In this document: positions 55,435-64,000 of the stretch, piece after piece
Layout of the letters: every line of letters starts with the position of its first letter
How positions within the stretch are numbered: position 1 is the stretch's first letter
Assembly: GCF_009669305.1 (NCBI RefSeq)
Contig: NZ_SADB01000002.1
Span: forward strand, 62,001-126,000
Direction of reading: 5' to 3'
Length of the DNA stretch: 64,000 nucleotides
Source: Ancylomarina sp. 16SWW S1-10-2
GTDB taxonomy: Bacteria > Bacteroidota > Bacteroidia > Bacteroidales > Marinifilaceae
Made by a program: the position numbers and the translations under genes
The notes under the pieces: generated by a model
What the model saw: the letters and a program-made list of their open reading frames with translations, nothing else
Databases searched by the model: none
Told to the model about the DNA's origin: nothing

Positions 55435-56715
55435 TTAATCGATAAAAATAATTTTTTTGATCTCATCCCATTTGAAAATATTGAAGTTTTCAGAGGAAGT
55501 GAAGATAAGAATTCCTGCATTTTTGTATGAAACATCAGTTTGATCGCCTAAAAATAATTGTTCTCCACTTTTAAGCGTGATTTGAGCATAATCATCTGCC
55601 ATAGGTTTTATACTTCTTATATTTCTGAATGGAATCGAAAACTTGATATCATCGTTATAGCCGTTAAGTAATTCGGAATCCATTGCTTCATCGAGATCAT
55701 AAACAATAACGCCTTCAAGTTCTTTTCCTGATTTAGTTATTATTTTTCCATACAATCTCTCGCTATCAGGGAATGATGTGTCGCACAGAGATTCGGGAGC
55801 TAATGCGTCAATAATTTCAAAAGAAATAAAGTGTTTCCAATTGAAATCGGCTTGACCAATATTTGGCAGATTCATAATGATGCCTTTATTGCTAGAGTTT
55901 ACATCATTTGTTCCGTAAAGTTCCAGTTCTCTGTCTGAAATAAGTTTGACCAAGCAGCTATTTTCTAATTTAGTAATGGTTCTAATTTTTTTAAATGGGA
56001 TTTTGAGATTTCCATCAGTAGATTTCCCATCCAGTTTATCGTCTAACAGGCGTTCATCGTGATCCCACTGAACGAAACCTGTAAATACACCCTGAGTTGT
56101 TGTCAGTTTTCCATAAATACCTTGACCAAAAGAGTCAGCAATTTTCTTTATTGGACGAAAAAATTTGATCATATCAATTTTATTCCAATTCAAAGTAAGA
56201 AGACCTAACTCATTATCTAAAATGGAGATTCTCGTATTTATATCATTTGAGCCACCAACTAAAGTAATGTGTTTTTCTGATCTAAGTTCTAAGTCAACAC
56301 TTGTTTCTCCTATTATGCTTATTGATTTTATATCGCCGAAACGGCACTGAAATTTTCTGTCTAGATTATCGGATTTATTATTTCGATATTTAATAGAAAT
56401 ATTAACATGACTGTCTCTGTTAGAACGGGTAGAAGATTTGTAGTTTGTTTTGAAATTCGATTTGTTTAAATATTTAAGATACGGATTTGATGTTTTTTCA
56501 GAGTTGAAAATATCGGACAGAAAAACTTCTTCTTTTCCCCATCTTATAGGACCTTCAAAAGTGTTACCATCTATTGTGGTAATACTTCCGTATAACATAC
56601 ACTCATTTTGAGCTAAAAGAGGCTTAGTTATTGCCGTTAAAGCAGTAATCATAATTATTAAAACAAAGTGATTACGCCAAGATTGAATTTGTTGATTAGT
56701 TTTCATTGTAAGCAA
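55435..56715 (-). CDS. Exported protein of three tandem beta-modules, function unknown
   Basis: 426-aa protein, not recognised as a known family. It has a signal peptide (hydrophobic residues ~18-33, cleavage near LLAQ). The mature part is three copies of one module at about residues 41-186, 200-300 and 321-426. Shared elements in order are LYGxIxTxxGxxxxG with a following (W/Y)DxDE-like strand, IPFxxIxxI, LxLxGxxDVNxxNxGI, and FxWxxIxxIxF. Module 1 carries an extra stretch of about 45 residues (~75-120) rich in K, N and S. It may bind a ligand or polymer in the periplasm. The ATG at 56706 (three residues in) is an equally possible start. It has its own terminator and its neighbours are unrelated. 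Confidence 0.75.
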   Translation of the reverse strand: MLTMKTNQQIQSWRNHFVLIIMITALTAITKPLLAQNECMLYGSITTIDGNTFEGPIRWGKEEVFLSDIFNSEKTSNPYLKYLNKSNFKTNYKSSTRSNRDSHVNISIKYRNNKSDNLDRKFQCRFGDIKSISIIGETSVDLELRSEKHITLVGGSNDINTRISILDNELGLLTLNWNKIDMIKFFRPIKKIADSFGQGIYGKLTTTQGVFTGFVQWDHDERLLDDKLDGKSTDGNLKIPFKKIRTITKLENSCLVKLISDRELELYGTNDVNSSNKGIIMNLPNIGQADFNWKHFISFEIIDALAPESLCDTSFPDSERLYGKIITKSGKELEGVIVYDLDEAMDSELLNGYNDDIKFSIPFRNIRSIKPMADDYAQITLKSGEQLFLGDQTDVSYKNAGILIFTSSENFNIFKWDEIKKIIFID

Positions 56716-56945
56716 GCATTATAATTCATGTTGTTTATAAAACGATTAGTTTGCTCAAAAGTTACAGGTTAATTGAAATAAAAAAATCTTTATAAAATGA
56801 AGAAGAATGCTTACTCGAAATTTAAGTTAGTTTGAAGATTTGAGTTTAAATGCTTGGCTTTTTCTAGAGAAATTGAGACGAATTAATTCAATAAAGCTTT
56901 TCTCAGAAAAATTCTTTTGTAGTTATGTTCTGATTTGTTTTAAGC

Positions 56946-57629
56946 TTAGAGTTTTTGTCTCATATTTTCAGTAATAATATGCCCATCGAATAGTTGAATT
57001 ATGCGGTTAGAACTATCGGCATCAGAAGGGGAATGTGTTACCATAACAATCGTTGTTCCATTTTCGTTGAGCTGAGTTAGCAGATTCATAACTTCTTCTC
57101 CATTAGCTGAATCTAGGTTGCCCGTAGGTTCGTCAGCTAAAATTAATTTGGGATTGGTAATTACTGCTCGAGCTATTGCCGTTCTTTGTTGTTGACCTCC
57201 CGATAATTGCTGTGGAAAATGTTTAGCTCTATGTGTAATTTTCATTCTCTCTAATGCTTCATTAACTCTTCTTTTTCGTTCAGAACTAGATACTTTCATG
57301 TAGAGTAATGGAAGTTCAATGTTTTCATAAACGGTCAACTCTTCAATCAAATTAAAACTTTGGAACACAAAACCAATATTGTTTTTACGTAGCTTGGTTT
57401 GCTGACGTTCACTATAATGTTCAACCTGTTCTTGGTTAAAGAATAGTTCTCCACTTGTTGGGGTGTCTAATAAACCTAGTATATTTAAAAGTGTCGATTT
57501 TCCGCATCCCGATGGTCCCATAATAGCAACAAACTCACCTTCGTTTATTTCTAGGTTCACATTATTTAGAGCTGTCGTCTCTACGTCGTCAGTTCTAAAC
57601 TTTTTCACTAAGTTATTTGTTTTTATCAT
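56946..57629 (-). CDS. ABC transporter ATP-binding protein (LolD/MacB type)
   Basis: 227-aa ATPase of the LolD/MacB/FtsE group that powers FtsX-type permeases. It has Walker A GPSGCGKST, the Q-loop VFQSFNLI, signature LSGGQQQR, Walker B LILADEPTGNLD and the switch histidine in MVTHSPSD. It lies 24 bp downstream of the FtsX permease on the same strand, so the two form an exporter operon. Members extract lipoproteins or export peptides or drugs rather than importing solutes; the substrate is unknown. Confidence 0.94.
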   Translation of the reverse strand: MIKTNNLVKKFRTDDVETTALNNVNLEINEGEFVAIMGPSGCGKSTLLNILGLLDTPTSGELFFNQEQVEHYSERQQTKLRKNNIGFVFQSFNLIEELTVYENIELPLLYMKVSSSERKRRVNEALERMKITHRAKHFPQQLSGGQQQRTAIARAVITNPKLILADEPTGNLDSANGEEVMNLLTQLNENGTTIVMVTHSPSDADSSNRIIQLFDGHIITENMRQKL

Positions 57630-57653
57630 GATATATTGAAGTTTTTCTAAGAC

Positions 57654-60002
57654 TTACTCGTGTCTAATAGCCTTTATAGGTGTAATAGATGATATTTTAT
57701 AACTCTGATAGAACACAGTAAAAAATGCAATAAGAGTTGAAAGAGCACCAGCTCCTATAAATTCTAGCCAAGAAATGTGAATTCTATATGCAAAGCCAGC
57801 TAGCCACCATTGCATTAGAAAATAAGAGATTGGCCAAGCAATTAAGTTGGCTAATAGAATCCATTTTAAAAAGCGAATAAGGAAAGATTTGAATAGATCT
57901 TGAAATTCAGCTCCAAAAACTTTTCGAATACCCATTTCCTTGTATTTCTTTTCTATAATGTAAGATGATAAGCCAAACAATCCTAGTGAAGATATAATTA
58001 GCGCAATTAGAGTGAAAGAAATAAATATAGAACTCATCCGCGATTCAGCTTTGTATAGATATGAAAAATCATCTCTTAAAAGGCGATATTTAAAAGGAAT
58101 ACTAGGATAATATGTTTTCCAGGTTTCGCCAATTTTATTGATGATTGGTTGTTCGTTTCCATCTGTTTTAATTGCAATATATTTAAATTCATCAGAACTA
58201 ATAAGCATGATTAATGGTTTAACACCAACTTGTAAACTGTTAAAGTTAAAATCTTTAACGATGCCGATTACTTCTCCATCGTAATTCCATATTTTTACTT
58301 TTTCACCAATTGTATCACTCATTTTCATCGCTGCAGCAGCTGTTTCATTAATAATGAGTTTTAAACTGTCAACGCCTTGTTCTGATGAAAAACCTCTTCC
58401 ATCAATCACTTCCATCTCGAAGGTTTCAATAAAATCATAGTCTACGAAGCTTAATTGGAATAAGACACTTTCGTCATCTTTGGGTTTATTTTTCCAACTG
58501 ACATCAGATGTTGCATTTGAAAAGTTAATTGGCATTTGATTGGCAGCCGTTACTTTTACGACACCAGGTATTTTTATTAGGCTTTCTTTTAATTTGGAAT
58601 ACTGGTCCTGAAAATTGTCCATCATCTCAATGTAAATGATATTATCTTTTTGATAGCCAATATCTTTGTCTTGTAAGTAGTCTAGCTGTCTGTAAATAAC
58701 ACTTGTACAAATTATTAGGCCAACTGAAATTGTGAATTGAGTAATCACCATAAGTCTACGAAACAGGTTGGAATCGCTATATAATTTGCCCTTTAATATT
58801 CTAATCGGTTTGAAAGAAGATAAGAAAAGTGCTGGGTAACTACCTGATATAAATCCCGTAAACAATACAATACCTATAAAGGATAATAATAAATTAGGAT
58901 CTGATAAGTTTAAAGATAAATCTCTCTGTGTTAATTCTTTGAAAAAGGGTAGAAGTAGTTCGACTAAAACAAGTGCCAAGCCGAAAGCTAATAAACTAAT
59001 GAGTACCGATTCTGCCATGAAAAGAGCAAATAAACCTCTTTTTTGAGCACCTACAACTTTTCTTACAGCCACTTCTTTTCCTCTGCGTTCAGAACGAGCT
59101 GTTGATAAATTCATGTAATTGAAACAAGCAATTAAAAGAATAATAAAGGCTACTAATGCAAAAATATGTACATAAAGAATCGGACTTAGCTTTTTACCAC
59201 TTATTGAATGCAGATGGTAGTCCGAAAATGGCTGAAGAGCTAAATCGGTGTTAGAATATTCAATATTTTGTTTAATGTAAGGTTTAACCTTAGTCTCCAG
59301 ATTAGGAATGTATGAGTTGTTTTTAACTTGTATTATCGTTAGGAACGCATGGGAATCCCAATTGTTTAGATCGAACTCCCAGTTTTCTTTAATAAAATTA
59401 AAGGGCAATAAGTATTCGAAATAGAAGGATGAATTCTTAGGTGAATCTTTAAGAACAGCACTAATACGATATTCAAAATTTGAATTTATACTTATAATTT
59501 TTCCCAAAGGATTAGTCTCACCAAAGTATTTCTTCGACATTTTCTCACTTATAACAATTGATCTTTCATTTGGCATAAGTAAATTGGGGTCGCCAAGAAG
59601 AACGGGAAAACTGAACATTTTAAAGAAATCAGGATCTACACATAAACCAGAGCCATCCATATATGTTGCTCCGCCAGAGCTAAGCATTAATTTACCCCAT
59701 GGTTTTGAAATCCTTGTTGCTTTGTCAATCTCAGTAATATCCTTTTTTAGTTTCTCTGCAAGTGGTGCAGGCGTAGAATAAACTGTAAATGTTTCTCCAT
59801 CTGCATAGGATTGATTTTCGTAAACGGCATATAGCTTGTCCTTGTTTTCGTGAAATGAGTCAAAGCTTAGTTCGTACTGAACCCAAAGTAAAATAAGTAT
59901 GCTGCAAGTTATTCCTGTAGCTAAACCCAAAATATTGATAAGTGAATATCCTTTTTGGAGATATAGCTTTCTGAAAATTGTATTTAAGAATATTTTGAGC
60001 AT
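57654..60002 (-). CDS. FtsX-like ABC transporter permease (MacB-type)
   Basis: 782-aa membrane protein with the two-repeat architecture of Bacteroidota MacB-type permeases. An N-terminal helix (residues ~20-42) is followed by a periplasmic MacB-PCD domain (LSFDSFHENKDKLYAVY, ~50-240) and three helices of the first FtsX domain (~280-420). A second periplasmic domain and a final FtsX domain follow (~680-780; GLFGLSSYIIEKKYKEMGIRK, key part). With the following ATPase it would be a mechanotransmission exporter. It is divergent from the sigma-54 two-component genes, and a candidate sigma-54 promoter lies about 255 bp upstream. Confidence 0.93.
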   Translation of the reverse strand: MLKIFLNTIFRKLYLQKGYSLINILGLATGITCSILILLWVQYELSFDSFHENKDKLYAVYENQSYADGETFTVYSTPAPLAEKLKKDITEIDKATRISKPWGKLMLSSGGATYMDGSGLCVDPDFFKMFSFPVLLGDPNLLMPNERSIVISEKMSKKYFGETNPLGKIISINSNFEYRISAVLKDSPKNSSFYFEYLLPFNFIKENWEFDLNNWDSHAFLTIIQVKNNSYIPNLETKVKPYIKQNIEYSNTDLALQPFSDYHLHSISGKKLSPILYVHIFALVAFIILLIACFNYMNLSTARSERRGKEVAVRKVVGAQKRGLFALFMAESVLISLLAFGLALVLVELLLPFFKELTQRDLSLNLSDPNLLLSFIGIVLFTGFISGSYPALFLSSFKPIRILKGKLYSDSNLFRRLMVITQFTISVGLIICTSVIYRQLDYLQDKDIGYQKDNIIYIEMMDNFQDQYSKLKESLIKIPGVVKVTAANQMPINFSNATSDVSWKNKPKDDESVLFQLSFVDYDFIETFEMEVIDGRGFSSEQGVDSLKLIINETAAAAMKMSDTIGEKVKIWNYDGEVIGIVKDFNFNSLQVGVKPLIMLISSDEFKYIAIKTDGNEQPIINKIGETWKTYYPSIPFKYRLLRDDFSYLYKAESRMSSIFISFTLIALIISSLGLFGLSSYIIEKKYKEMGIRKVFGAEFQDLFKSFLIRFLKWILLANLIAWPISYFLMQWWLAGFAYRIHISWLEFIGAGALSTLIAFFTVFYQSYKISSITPIKAIRHE

Positions 60003-60268
60003 TAATTAATTCGTTTGGTATATTGGTTGTTGAAGATCGTTTCGTTTTTTTTAGATTTTAATTCCGCTATTTTTTTAACTTAAACAGCGGTTTTGGCGGC
60101 TTTAAAATAACATTAATTTTAGTTATAAATGTTGTTTGAGCATGTGTTTAATTGAAGTTGGGTTGCTTCTATTTTGATTTATTAATTTCAAAATTTAGGG
60201 ATTGAATTCAAAATGAAAAATAATCCAGCTTACTATTGCGACTTAGCTCTGTACGAACTGCTATAATA

Positions 60269-60283
60269 GCTATTTTTATGCCA
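60269..60283 (-). promoter_or_regulatory. Candidate sigma-54 promoter for the ABC exporter
   Basis: Minus strand TGGCATAAAAATAGC: GG and GC are separated by exactly 10 nt, matching the TGGCAC-N5-TTGC consensus with changes at two less critical positions. The start would be near 60257, about 255 nt before the permease ATG. The spacing and neighbouring NtrC-type regulator support it; it is one site found by eye. Confidence 0.5.
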
Positions 60284-60369
60284 AAGCATCTTATTTGTTG
60301 TATATCAGAAGATAATGTCTTTGGCGGTACCCTTTAGTTGATTGATAATGAACGGTTTTGTAACAATAG

Positions 60370-60387
60370 TTGTACGAAATCGTACAA
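60370..60387. promoter_or_regulatory. TTGTACGA inverted repeat, candidate enhancer site
   Basis: Perfect 8-bp arms TTGTACGA (60370-60377) and TCGTACAA (60380-60387) separated by AA. TGTACGAA recurs at 60250-60257 and 60424-60431, the latter within an imperfect inverted repeat (ATGTACG/CGAACAT). It sits about 100 bp upstream of the candidate sigma-54 promoter, the usual place for an NtrC-type activator. Confidence 0.55.
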
Positions 60388-60521
60388 TTAAGTTTCGATT
60401 TTGAATTTTTAGTTTTATCTTGATGTACGAATACGAACATATAAGTTGAAGATGTTAATTCAATGCTCTAATTTAAAGATTGTTGAGTTTTGTTGTAAAC
60501 GATATATTTAATAGAAAAGCA

Positions 60522-61895
60522 ATGAGTAAAATTGGGAGAATTTTAGCAATTGATGATAATGAGGATATCTTATTTTCCTTGAAGTTGCTTTTAAAACAGC
60601 ATGTCGAGTTTATTCATACCGAATCGGATCCTGAGTTGATTCCTAAGTTGATGAAGCAGGAAAACTATGATGTAATTCTTTTGGATATGAATTTCACAAA
60701 GGATGCTATTAGTGGGCAAGAGGGTTATCATTGGCTGAATAGGATTATTGAAATTGATCCTAGAGCTGTTGTTTTATTTATTACTGCTTATGGAGATATT
60801 GAGAAATCTGTAAAAGCAATCAAAGCTGGAGCTACTGATTTTATTCTTAAACCTTGGCAAAATGAAAAGTTGATTGCAACAATTTCTTCGGCTATTAAGC
60901 TTAGACAATCAAAAGAGGAAGTTACTCAATTGAAAACCAAGCAGAAAGAACTAAATGCTGTTCTCGATCAGCCATTTAACGATTTTATTGGTGTGTCATC
61001 AGAAATGCAACAAGTTTTTGGTACGATTCAAAAAGTGGCGGTTACCGATGCAAATGTTCTAATTTTAGGTGAGAATGGTACAGGTAAGGAGTTAGTAGCT
61101 AGAGCACTTCATCGTAATTCCTCACGAAAAGATGAGGTGTTTGTAAGTGTCGATCTAGGTTCAATTAATGAGAATCTATTTGAGAGCGAACTGTTTGGTC
61201 ATGTAAAAGGCGCTTTTACCGATGCTAGAACAGATCGTCCAGGGCGTTTTGAAATTGCATCTGGAGGAACACTTTTCCTTGATGAGATTGGTAACTTATC
61301 TTTACCAATGCAAGCCAAATTACTTACTGTTATAGAAAGGAGAGAAGTTATACGTGTTGGTTCAAATAAGCCAGTTCCTATTGATATTCGATTGATTTGT
61401 GCGACAAATATGCCTATTCTTCAAATGGTAGCAGAAGAAAATTACAGACAAGATTTATTGTATCGTATTAATACAGTAGAGATTAATTTACCAGCATTGA
61501 ATGAAAGATATGAGGATATTCCATTACTTGCTGATCATTTTCTGCAAATTTATGCTAAAAAATATAAGAAGCATTTTGGACAGCTTTCTAAGGCATGTAT
61601 CAATAAATTGTACGATTATTCGTGGCCAGGTAATGTGCGTGAACTTCAGCATTTAATGGAGCGTGCTGTTATTATGGCTGATGATAATAACTTGCAGCCA
61701 AACGATTTTCAAATTAATACAGGTTATTCGCAACAAACTGATATGGAGCTTGATAGTTATAACTTGGAAGAAGTAGAGAAAAATATTATTCAGAAAGTAT
61801 TAAAAACCAATCAGGGAAATATATCGAAAGCAGCCGGAGAACTTGGTTTAACTAGAACATCCTTGTATCGAAGATTAGAAAAATATGGTTTATAA
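60522..61895 (+). CDS. Sigma-54-dependent response regulator (NtrC/AtoC type)
   Basis: 457-aa three-domain activator. The receiver domain has D11/D12 and the phosphorylated D55. The AAA+ sigma-54 interaction domain has Walker A GENGTGKE at 183-190, the loop GAFTDA at 230-235 in place of the common GAFTGA, and Walker B FLDEIGN. A Fis-type C-terminal helix-turn-helix follows (ISKAAGELGLTRTSLYRRL). The frame opens at 60480 with TTG; the ATG at 60522 starts the usual receiver N-terminus. The kinase gene overlaps its end by 11 bp. It probably activates the divergent ABC exporter. Confidence 0.94.
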   Translation: MSKIGRILAIDDNEDILFSLKLLLKQHVEFIHTESDPELIPKLMKQENYDVILLDMNFTKDAISGQEGYHWLNRIIEIDPRAVVLFITAYGDIEKSVKAIKAGATDFILKPWQNEKLIATISSAIKLRQSKEEVTQLKTKQKELNAVLDQPFNDFIGVSSEMQQVFGTIQKVAVTDANVLILGENGTGKELVARALHRNSSRKDEVFVSVDLGSINENLFESELFGHVKGAFTDARTDRPGRFEIASGGTLFLDEIGNLSLPMQAKLLTVIERREVIRVGSNKPVPIDIRLICATNMPILQMVAEENYRQDLLYRINTVEINLPALNERYEDIPLLADHFLQIYAKKYKKHFGQLSKACINKLYDYSWPGNVRELQHLMERAVIMADDNNLQPNDFQINTGYSQQTDMELDSYNLEEVEKNIIQKVLKTNQGNISKAAGELGLTRTSLYRRLEKYGL

Positions 61896-63243
61896 AAGTT
61901 TCAGGCTCAATTTTATTTTAAGAATAGTAGCCCTAACTGCGACTATTTTTTTGTTTGCTTTCATATTAACAAAGAATAATTATTATACGACCGCAAGCCT
62001 TATTTTTCTCGTCATTGTATATCAGATATACGATATGATTAAGTATGTCGAAAAGACAAATAGACTACTTAAGAACTTCTTGGAGTCTATTCGTTATTCT
62101 GATTTTACCCGAAATTTTAAGGTGCAAGGTTTGGGTAATTCTTTTGATAAATTACAAGAATCTTTCAATGCTGTTATTTCTGATTTTCAGAAAATAAGGG
62201 CAGAGAAGGAGGAACATTATTTCTATTTACAAACAGTCATTCAACACATTGGAATTTCTTTGATTGCTTTCCATAGAGATGGTTCCGTCGAGATGATAAA
62301 TAATGCATCTAAGAAACTCTTTCAGGTAAGTAATCTTAATAATATAAAAGATCTAGAGAATTTTAGTCCCGAGTTTGTTGAGGCTCTCTTGAAACTTCGA
62401 CATGGGGAGAATACGCTGATTAAGGTTAACGATAATGACGATATTCTTCAGTTGGCAATCTATGCAACAGAGTTTAAGATAAATGATAGACACGTTATCT
62501 TGGTTTCAATCAAGAATATTCAGTACGAACTTGAAGAACAGGAAATAGAATCTTGGCAGAAGCTAATTCGGGTTTTAACTCATGAAATCATGAATTCAAT
62601 TACACCCATTTCTTCATTGTCGAATACTCTCACAACAATTCTCGATGATTTTGGTATGAGCAATGCGAGTAAGTTTGATGAAAATGATCAGGAAACAATT
62701 TCTGAAGTAAAAATGGCTCTCTTAACCATACAAAAACGAAGCTCAGGTTTATTACATTTTGTTGATACTTACAGAAATTTAACTAAGATCCCCAATCCAA
62801 ATTTTAGTATTTTTCCCGTTAAACAACTTTTCGATAGTATTCATTTGTTGATGAAAGAAGAAATAAATAGTCGAAATATTAAGTGTGTTATTGAGGTTGA
62901 ACCTGAGTCTATTGAACTTTCGGCTGATGAGTTACTCATTGAACAAGTTTTGATTAATCTCATAAAGAATTCAATTCATGCGTTAGAGTTTACAGAAAAT
63001 CCTGAGATGAAATTACGAGCTTATCTAAACAAACGAGGTCGTATTTCCATTCAGTTAATCGATAATGGACAAGGTATTATTCAAGAGGTTTTAGATAAAG
63101 TTTTTATTCCCTTCTTTACAACTAAACCTAAAGGATCGGGAATTGGTTTGGCGCTTTCTAAACAAATTTTGCGTTTACATGGCGGAACTATTACTGCTAA
63201 TTCAGTACCCAATGAGAAAACAACTTTTACTTTAACATTTTAA
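61885..63243 (+). CDS. Sensor histidine kinase (NtrY-like), partner of the sigma-54 regulator
   Basis: 452-aa membrane kinase. Two helices at residues ~9-29 and 35-50 leave almost no periplasmic loop. A HAMP-like/linker region, a PAS-like domain (~110-215), the dimerisation histidine H233 (LTHEIMNSITP) and an HATPase domain (N-box IEQVLINLIKNS, then DNGQGI and GSGIGLALS) follow. With so little outside the membrane, it probably senses membrane state or a cytoplasmic signal. Its start overlaps the regulator stop by 11 bp, indicating coupled translation. Confidence 0.94.
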   Translation: MVYKSFRLNFILRIVALTATIFLFAFILTKNNYYTTASLIFLVIVYQIYDMIKYVEKTNRLLKNFLESIRYSDFTRNFKVQGLGNSFDKLQESFNAVISDFQKIRAEKEEHYFYLQTVIQHIGISLIAFHRDGSVEMINNASKKLFQVSNLNNIKDLENFSPEFVEALLKLRHGENTLIKVNDNDDILQLAIYATEFKINDRHVILVSIKNIQYELEEQEIESWQKLIRVLTHEIMNSITPISSLSNTLTTILDDFGMSNASKFDENDQETISEVKMALLTIQKRSSGLLHFVDTYRNLTKIPNPNFSIFPVKQLFDSIHLLMKEEINSRNIKCVIEVEPESIELSADELLIEQVLINLIKNSIHALEFTENPEMKLRAYLNKRGRISIQLIDNGQGIIQEVLDKVFIPFFTTKPKGSGIGLALSKQILRLHGGTITANSVPNEKTTFTLTF

Positions 63244-63281
63244 GCTATGTTAAGGTAAATCAGGATAATTTAATAATGAAT

Positions 63282-63326
63282 AAGGGTAAGTGAAGTTAAT
63301 TTCTCTTGCCCTTTTCTTTTTTTTTT
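63282..63326 (+). terminator. Rho-independent terminator after the two-component operon
   Basis: Arms AAGGGTAAGTGAA (63282-63294) and TTCTCTTGCCCTT (63301-63313), with one mismatch and one G-U pair, then a long T-run. Confidence 0.8.
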
Positions 63327-63436
63327 AATGACCAACTTATCATCTAGAACTTTTATTTGGTGACTATACTTCATTGTGTATCAGAATAAAATGAATATAT
63401 TTATTTAGAATTAGTATTAATAAATATAAATTGGTG

Positions 63437-63796
63437 ATGGAAAAGAGGAATAAGATTATTTATTGGATTGCAACAGGCTTGCTATCTGCTTTAATGTTGA
63501 TGTCTGCTTCAATGTATATCTTTAATTACGAAATGGTTAGTCAAACCTTTGTCAAGCTAGGCTTTCCTGTTTATATTATTTACCCGCTAGCAGCAGCTAA
63601 AATATTGGGGCTAATTGCTATTCTCACAAAAAAATCTAAGTTTCTAAAGGAATGGGCTTATGCAGGTTTCTTTTTTGATTTTGTACTAGCTCTGTCTGCT
63701 CATTTGCTTATTAATGATGGTGCGTTTTTACCTGCAATTGTTGCTATTGTACTTCTGATTATTTCATACAGGTATGATAAAAAGATTTTTGCTTAA
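63437..63796 (+). CDS. DoxX-like small membrane protein
   Basis: 119-aa protein with four predicted helices (residues ~8-28, 45-62, 70-90 and 95-112). It matches the DoxX/DoxX-like family pattern (KLGFPVYIIYPLAAAKILG, key part). Relatives are linked to quinone or thiol redox in the membrane, but the role here is unknown. A TTG at 63431 precedes the ATG by two codons and is not preferred. It is monocistronic and convergent with a tonB gene through a shared terminator. Confidence 0.78.
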   Translation: MEKRNKIIYWIATGLLSALMLMSASMYIFNYEMVSQTFVKLGFPVYIIYPLAAAKILGLIAILTKKSKFLKEWAYAGFFFDFVLALSAHLLINDGAFLPAIVAIVLLIISYRYDKKIFA

Positions 63797-63806
63797 ATGA
63801 CACAAT

Positions 63807-63840
63807 AAATAAAGGTTGACAATTTTGTCAACCTTTATTT
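63807..63840. terminator. Bidirectional terminator between DoxX-like gene and tonB
   Basis: Perfect 16-bp arms AAATAAAGGTTGACAA (63807-63822) and TTGTCAACCTTTATTT (63825-63840) around TT, between convergent genes. Confidence 0.88.
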
Positions 63841-63857
63841 TAGATAATGATATAAAT

Positions 63858-64000
63858 TTATTGTAGAATAAAATTAATAGCTGTTGAATAGGTTACCTGA
63901 ACGGGTACACCTCTTTGTTTCCCTGGCGAAAAAGCTGGCAGATTTTTAATTACTCTAATAGCTTCTCTGTCAAGTGAAGGATCAATTCCTCTTAAAATTT
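63858..64000 (-). CDS. TonB-family C-terminal domain protein (partial)
   Basis: Only the last 47 codons are in the window; the gene runs off the right edge. It reads RGIDPSLDREAIRVIKNLP, then FSPGKQRGVPVQV and a final INFILQ. This is the conserved end of TonB energy-transducer C-terminal domains, where GIDP, PxxxPGKQ(x)GxPV and the last strand bind the TonB box of outer-membrane receptors. It probably transfers proton-motive energy to a SusC-like or siderophore receptor. The N-terminal part and any paired genes cannot be seen. Confidence 0.88.
   Translation of the reverse strand, partial: ILRGIDPSLDREAIRVIKNLPAFSPGKQRGVPVQVTYSTAINFILQ

Larger units (their letters stand above)
60003..60521. 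other. Divergent control region between ABC exporter and sigma-54 regulator
   Basis: 519 bp without a gene. It holds a candidate sigma-54 promoter for the exporter, three TGTACGAA-type sites (near 60250, 60371 and 60425), one of them in an inverted repeat, and a CCGCT...AGCGG hairpin near 60064-60090. Confidence 0.5.

Noticed and set aside
61200-61240. GAFTDA in the response regulator read as a broken sigma-54 contact loop
   Set aside because: The key G, A, F and T are intact and D in the fifth position is a tolerated variant, so it is not evidence of loss of function.
1-64000. tRNA, rRNA, prophage, insertion sequence or CRISPR loci
   Set aside because: None could be recognised by reading the intergenic regions; a tRNA/Infernal scan would be decisive but could not be run.

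Overview
The window looks like a chromosomal segment from a marine-type member of the Bacteroidota, probably Bacteroidales/Marinilabiliales relatives (genus not determined from sequence alone). The reasons are low G+C, a lack of Shine-Dalgarno sequences, frequent TAnnTTTG promoter -7 boxes, type IX secretion (T9SS) and gliding genes, a lipoprotein GldJ, FtsX-type permeases and a giant SprB-repeat adhesin with a gliding-motility C-terminal domain. There are no tRNAs, rRNAs, CRISPR arrays, transposases or phage genes. It reads as stable core genome with a few lineage-specific islands.

Layout. 1-9.4 kb: ispF, then the T9SS block porV-porU (minus) diverging from gldJ (plus), followed by murF and a SugE/Gdx small multidrug-resistance exporter. 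9.4-14.8 kb: a minus-strand envelope run (GT2 glycosyltransferase, LpxL-like acyltransferase, inositol monophosphatase), then a Ppx/GppA phosphatase and a PIN-PhoH ATPase. 15-18.9 kb: folC, rex, a Qnr-like pentapeptide-repeat protein, a four-helix membrane protein and a small HTH protein. 19.3-23.6 kb: two tandem 591-aa ClC anion transporters with CBS pairs, followed by a wrecked hutG (formimidoylglutamase) pseudogene. 23.9-31.5 kb: a LacI regulator, an FNR-like reductase/rlmN operon, a DUF4097-like SGD-repeat protein, and a sugar module (AraC regulator divergent from an MFS sugar transporter and a ROK kinase). 31.5-41 kb: a flippase-like membrane protein, purA, fur-family regulator, bifunctional Rel/SpoT, an active/inactive M16 peptidase pair and a nitronate-monooxygenase/FabK-like flavoprotein. 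41.3-55 kb: the surface-adhesin operon, comprising a 3171-aa SprB-repeat protein, a PorP/SprF partner, a beta-helix lipoprotein and a secreted nuclease/phosphatase. 55.4-64 kb: a secreted protein of three tandem modules, an ABC transporter (ATPase plus FtsX permease) divergent from a sigma-54 response regulator/histidine-kinase pair, a DoxX-like protein and the tail of a TonB gene.

How the parts work together. PorV and PorU are the outer-membrane shuttle and sortase that release and anchor T9SS cargo, and GldJ belongs to the gliding/T9SS motor ring. The 3171-aa protein ends in a type-B T9SS sorting domain and is followed directly by its PorP/SprF-type outer-membrane partner, so the window encodes both part of the machine and a major client. 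At the right end a candidate sigma-54 promoter (GG-N10-GC) upstream of the FtsX permease, with TGTACGA inverted repeats about 100 bp upstream of it, suggests that the adjacent NtrC-type regulator drives the divergent ABC exporter.

The most unusual items are the tandem ClC pair in which the second copy has changed selectivity motifs, the hutG remnant with an internal deletion, the three-module secreted protein at 55.4-56.7 kb, the adhesin operon carrying a nuclease, and the sigma-54 control region at 60.0-60.5 kb. No wholly new system is claimed; all functions are inferred from sequence reading without database searches.
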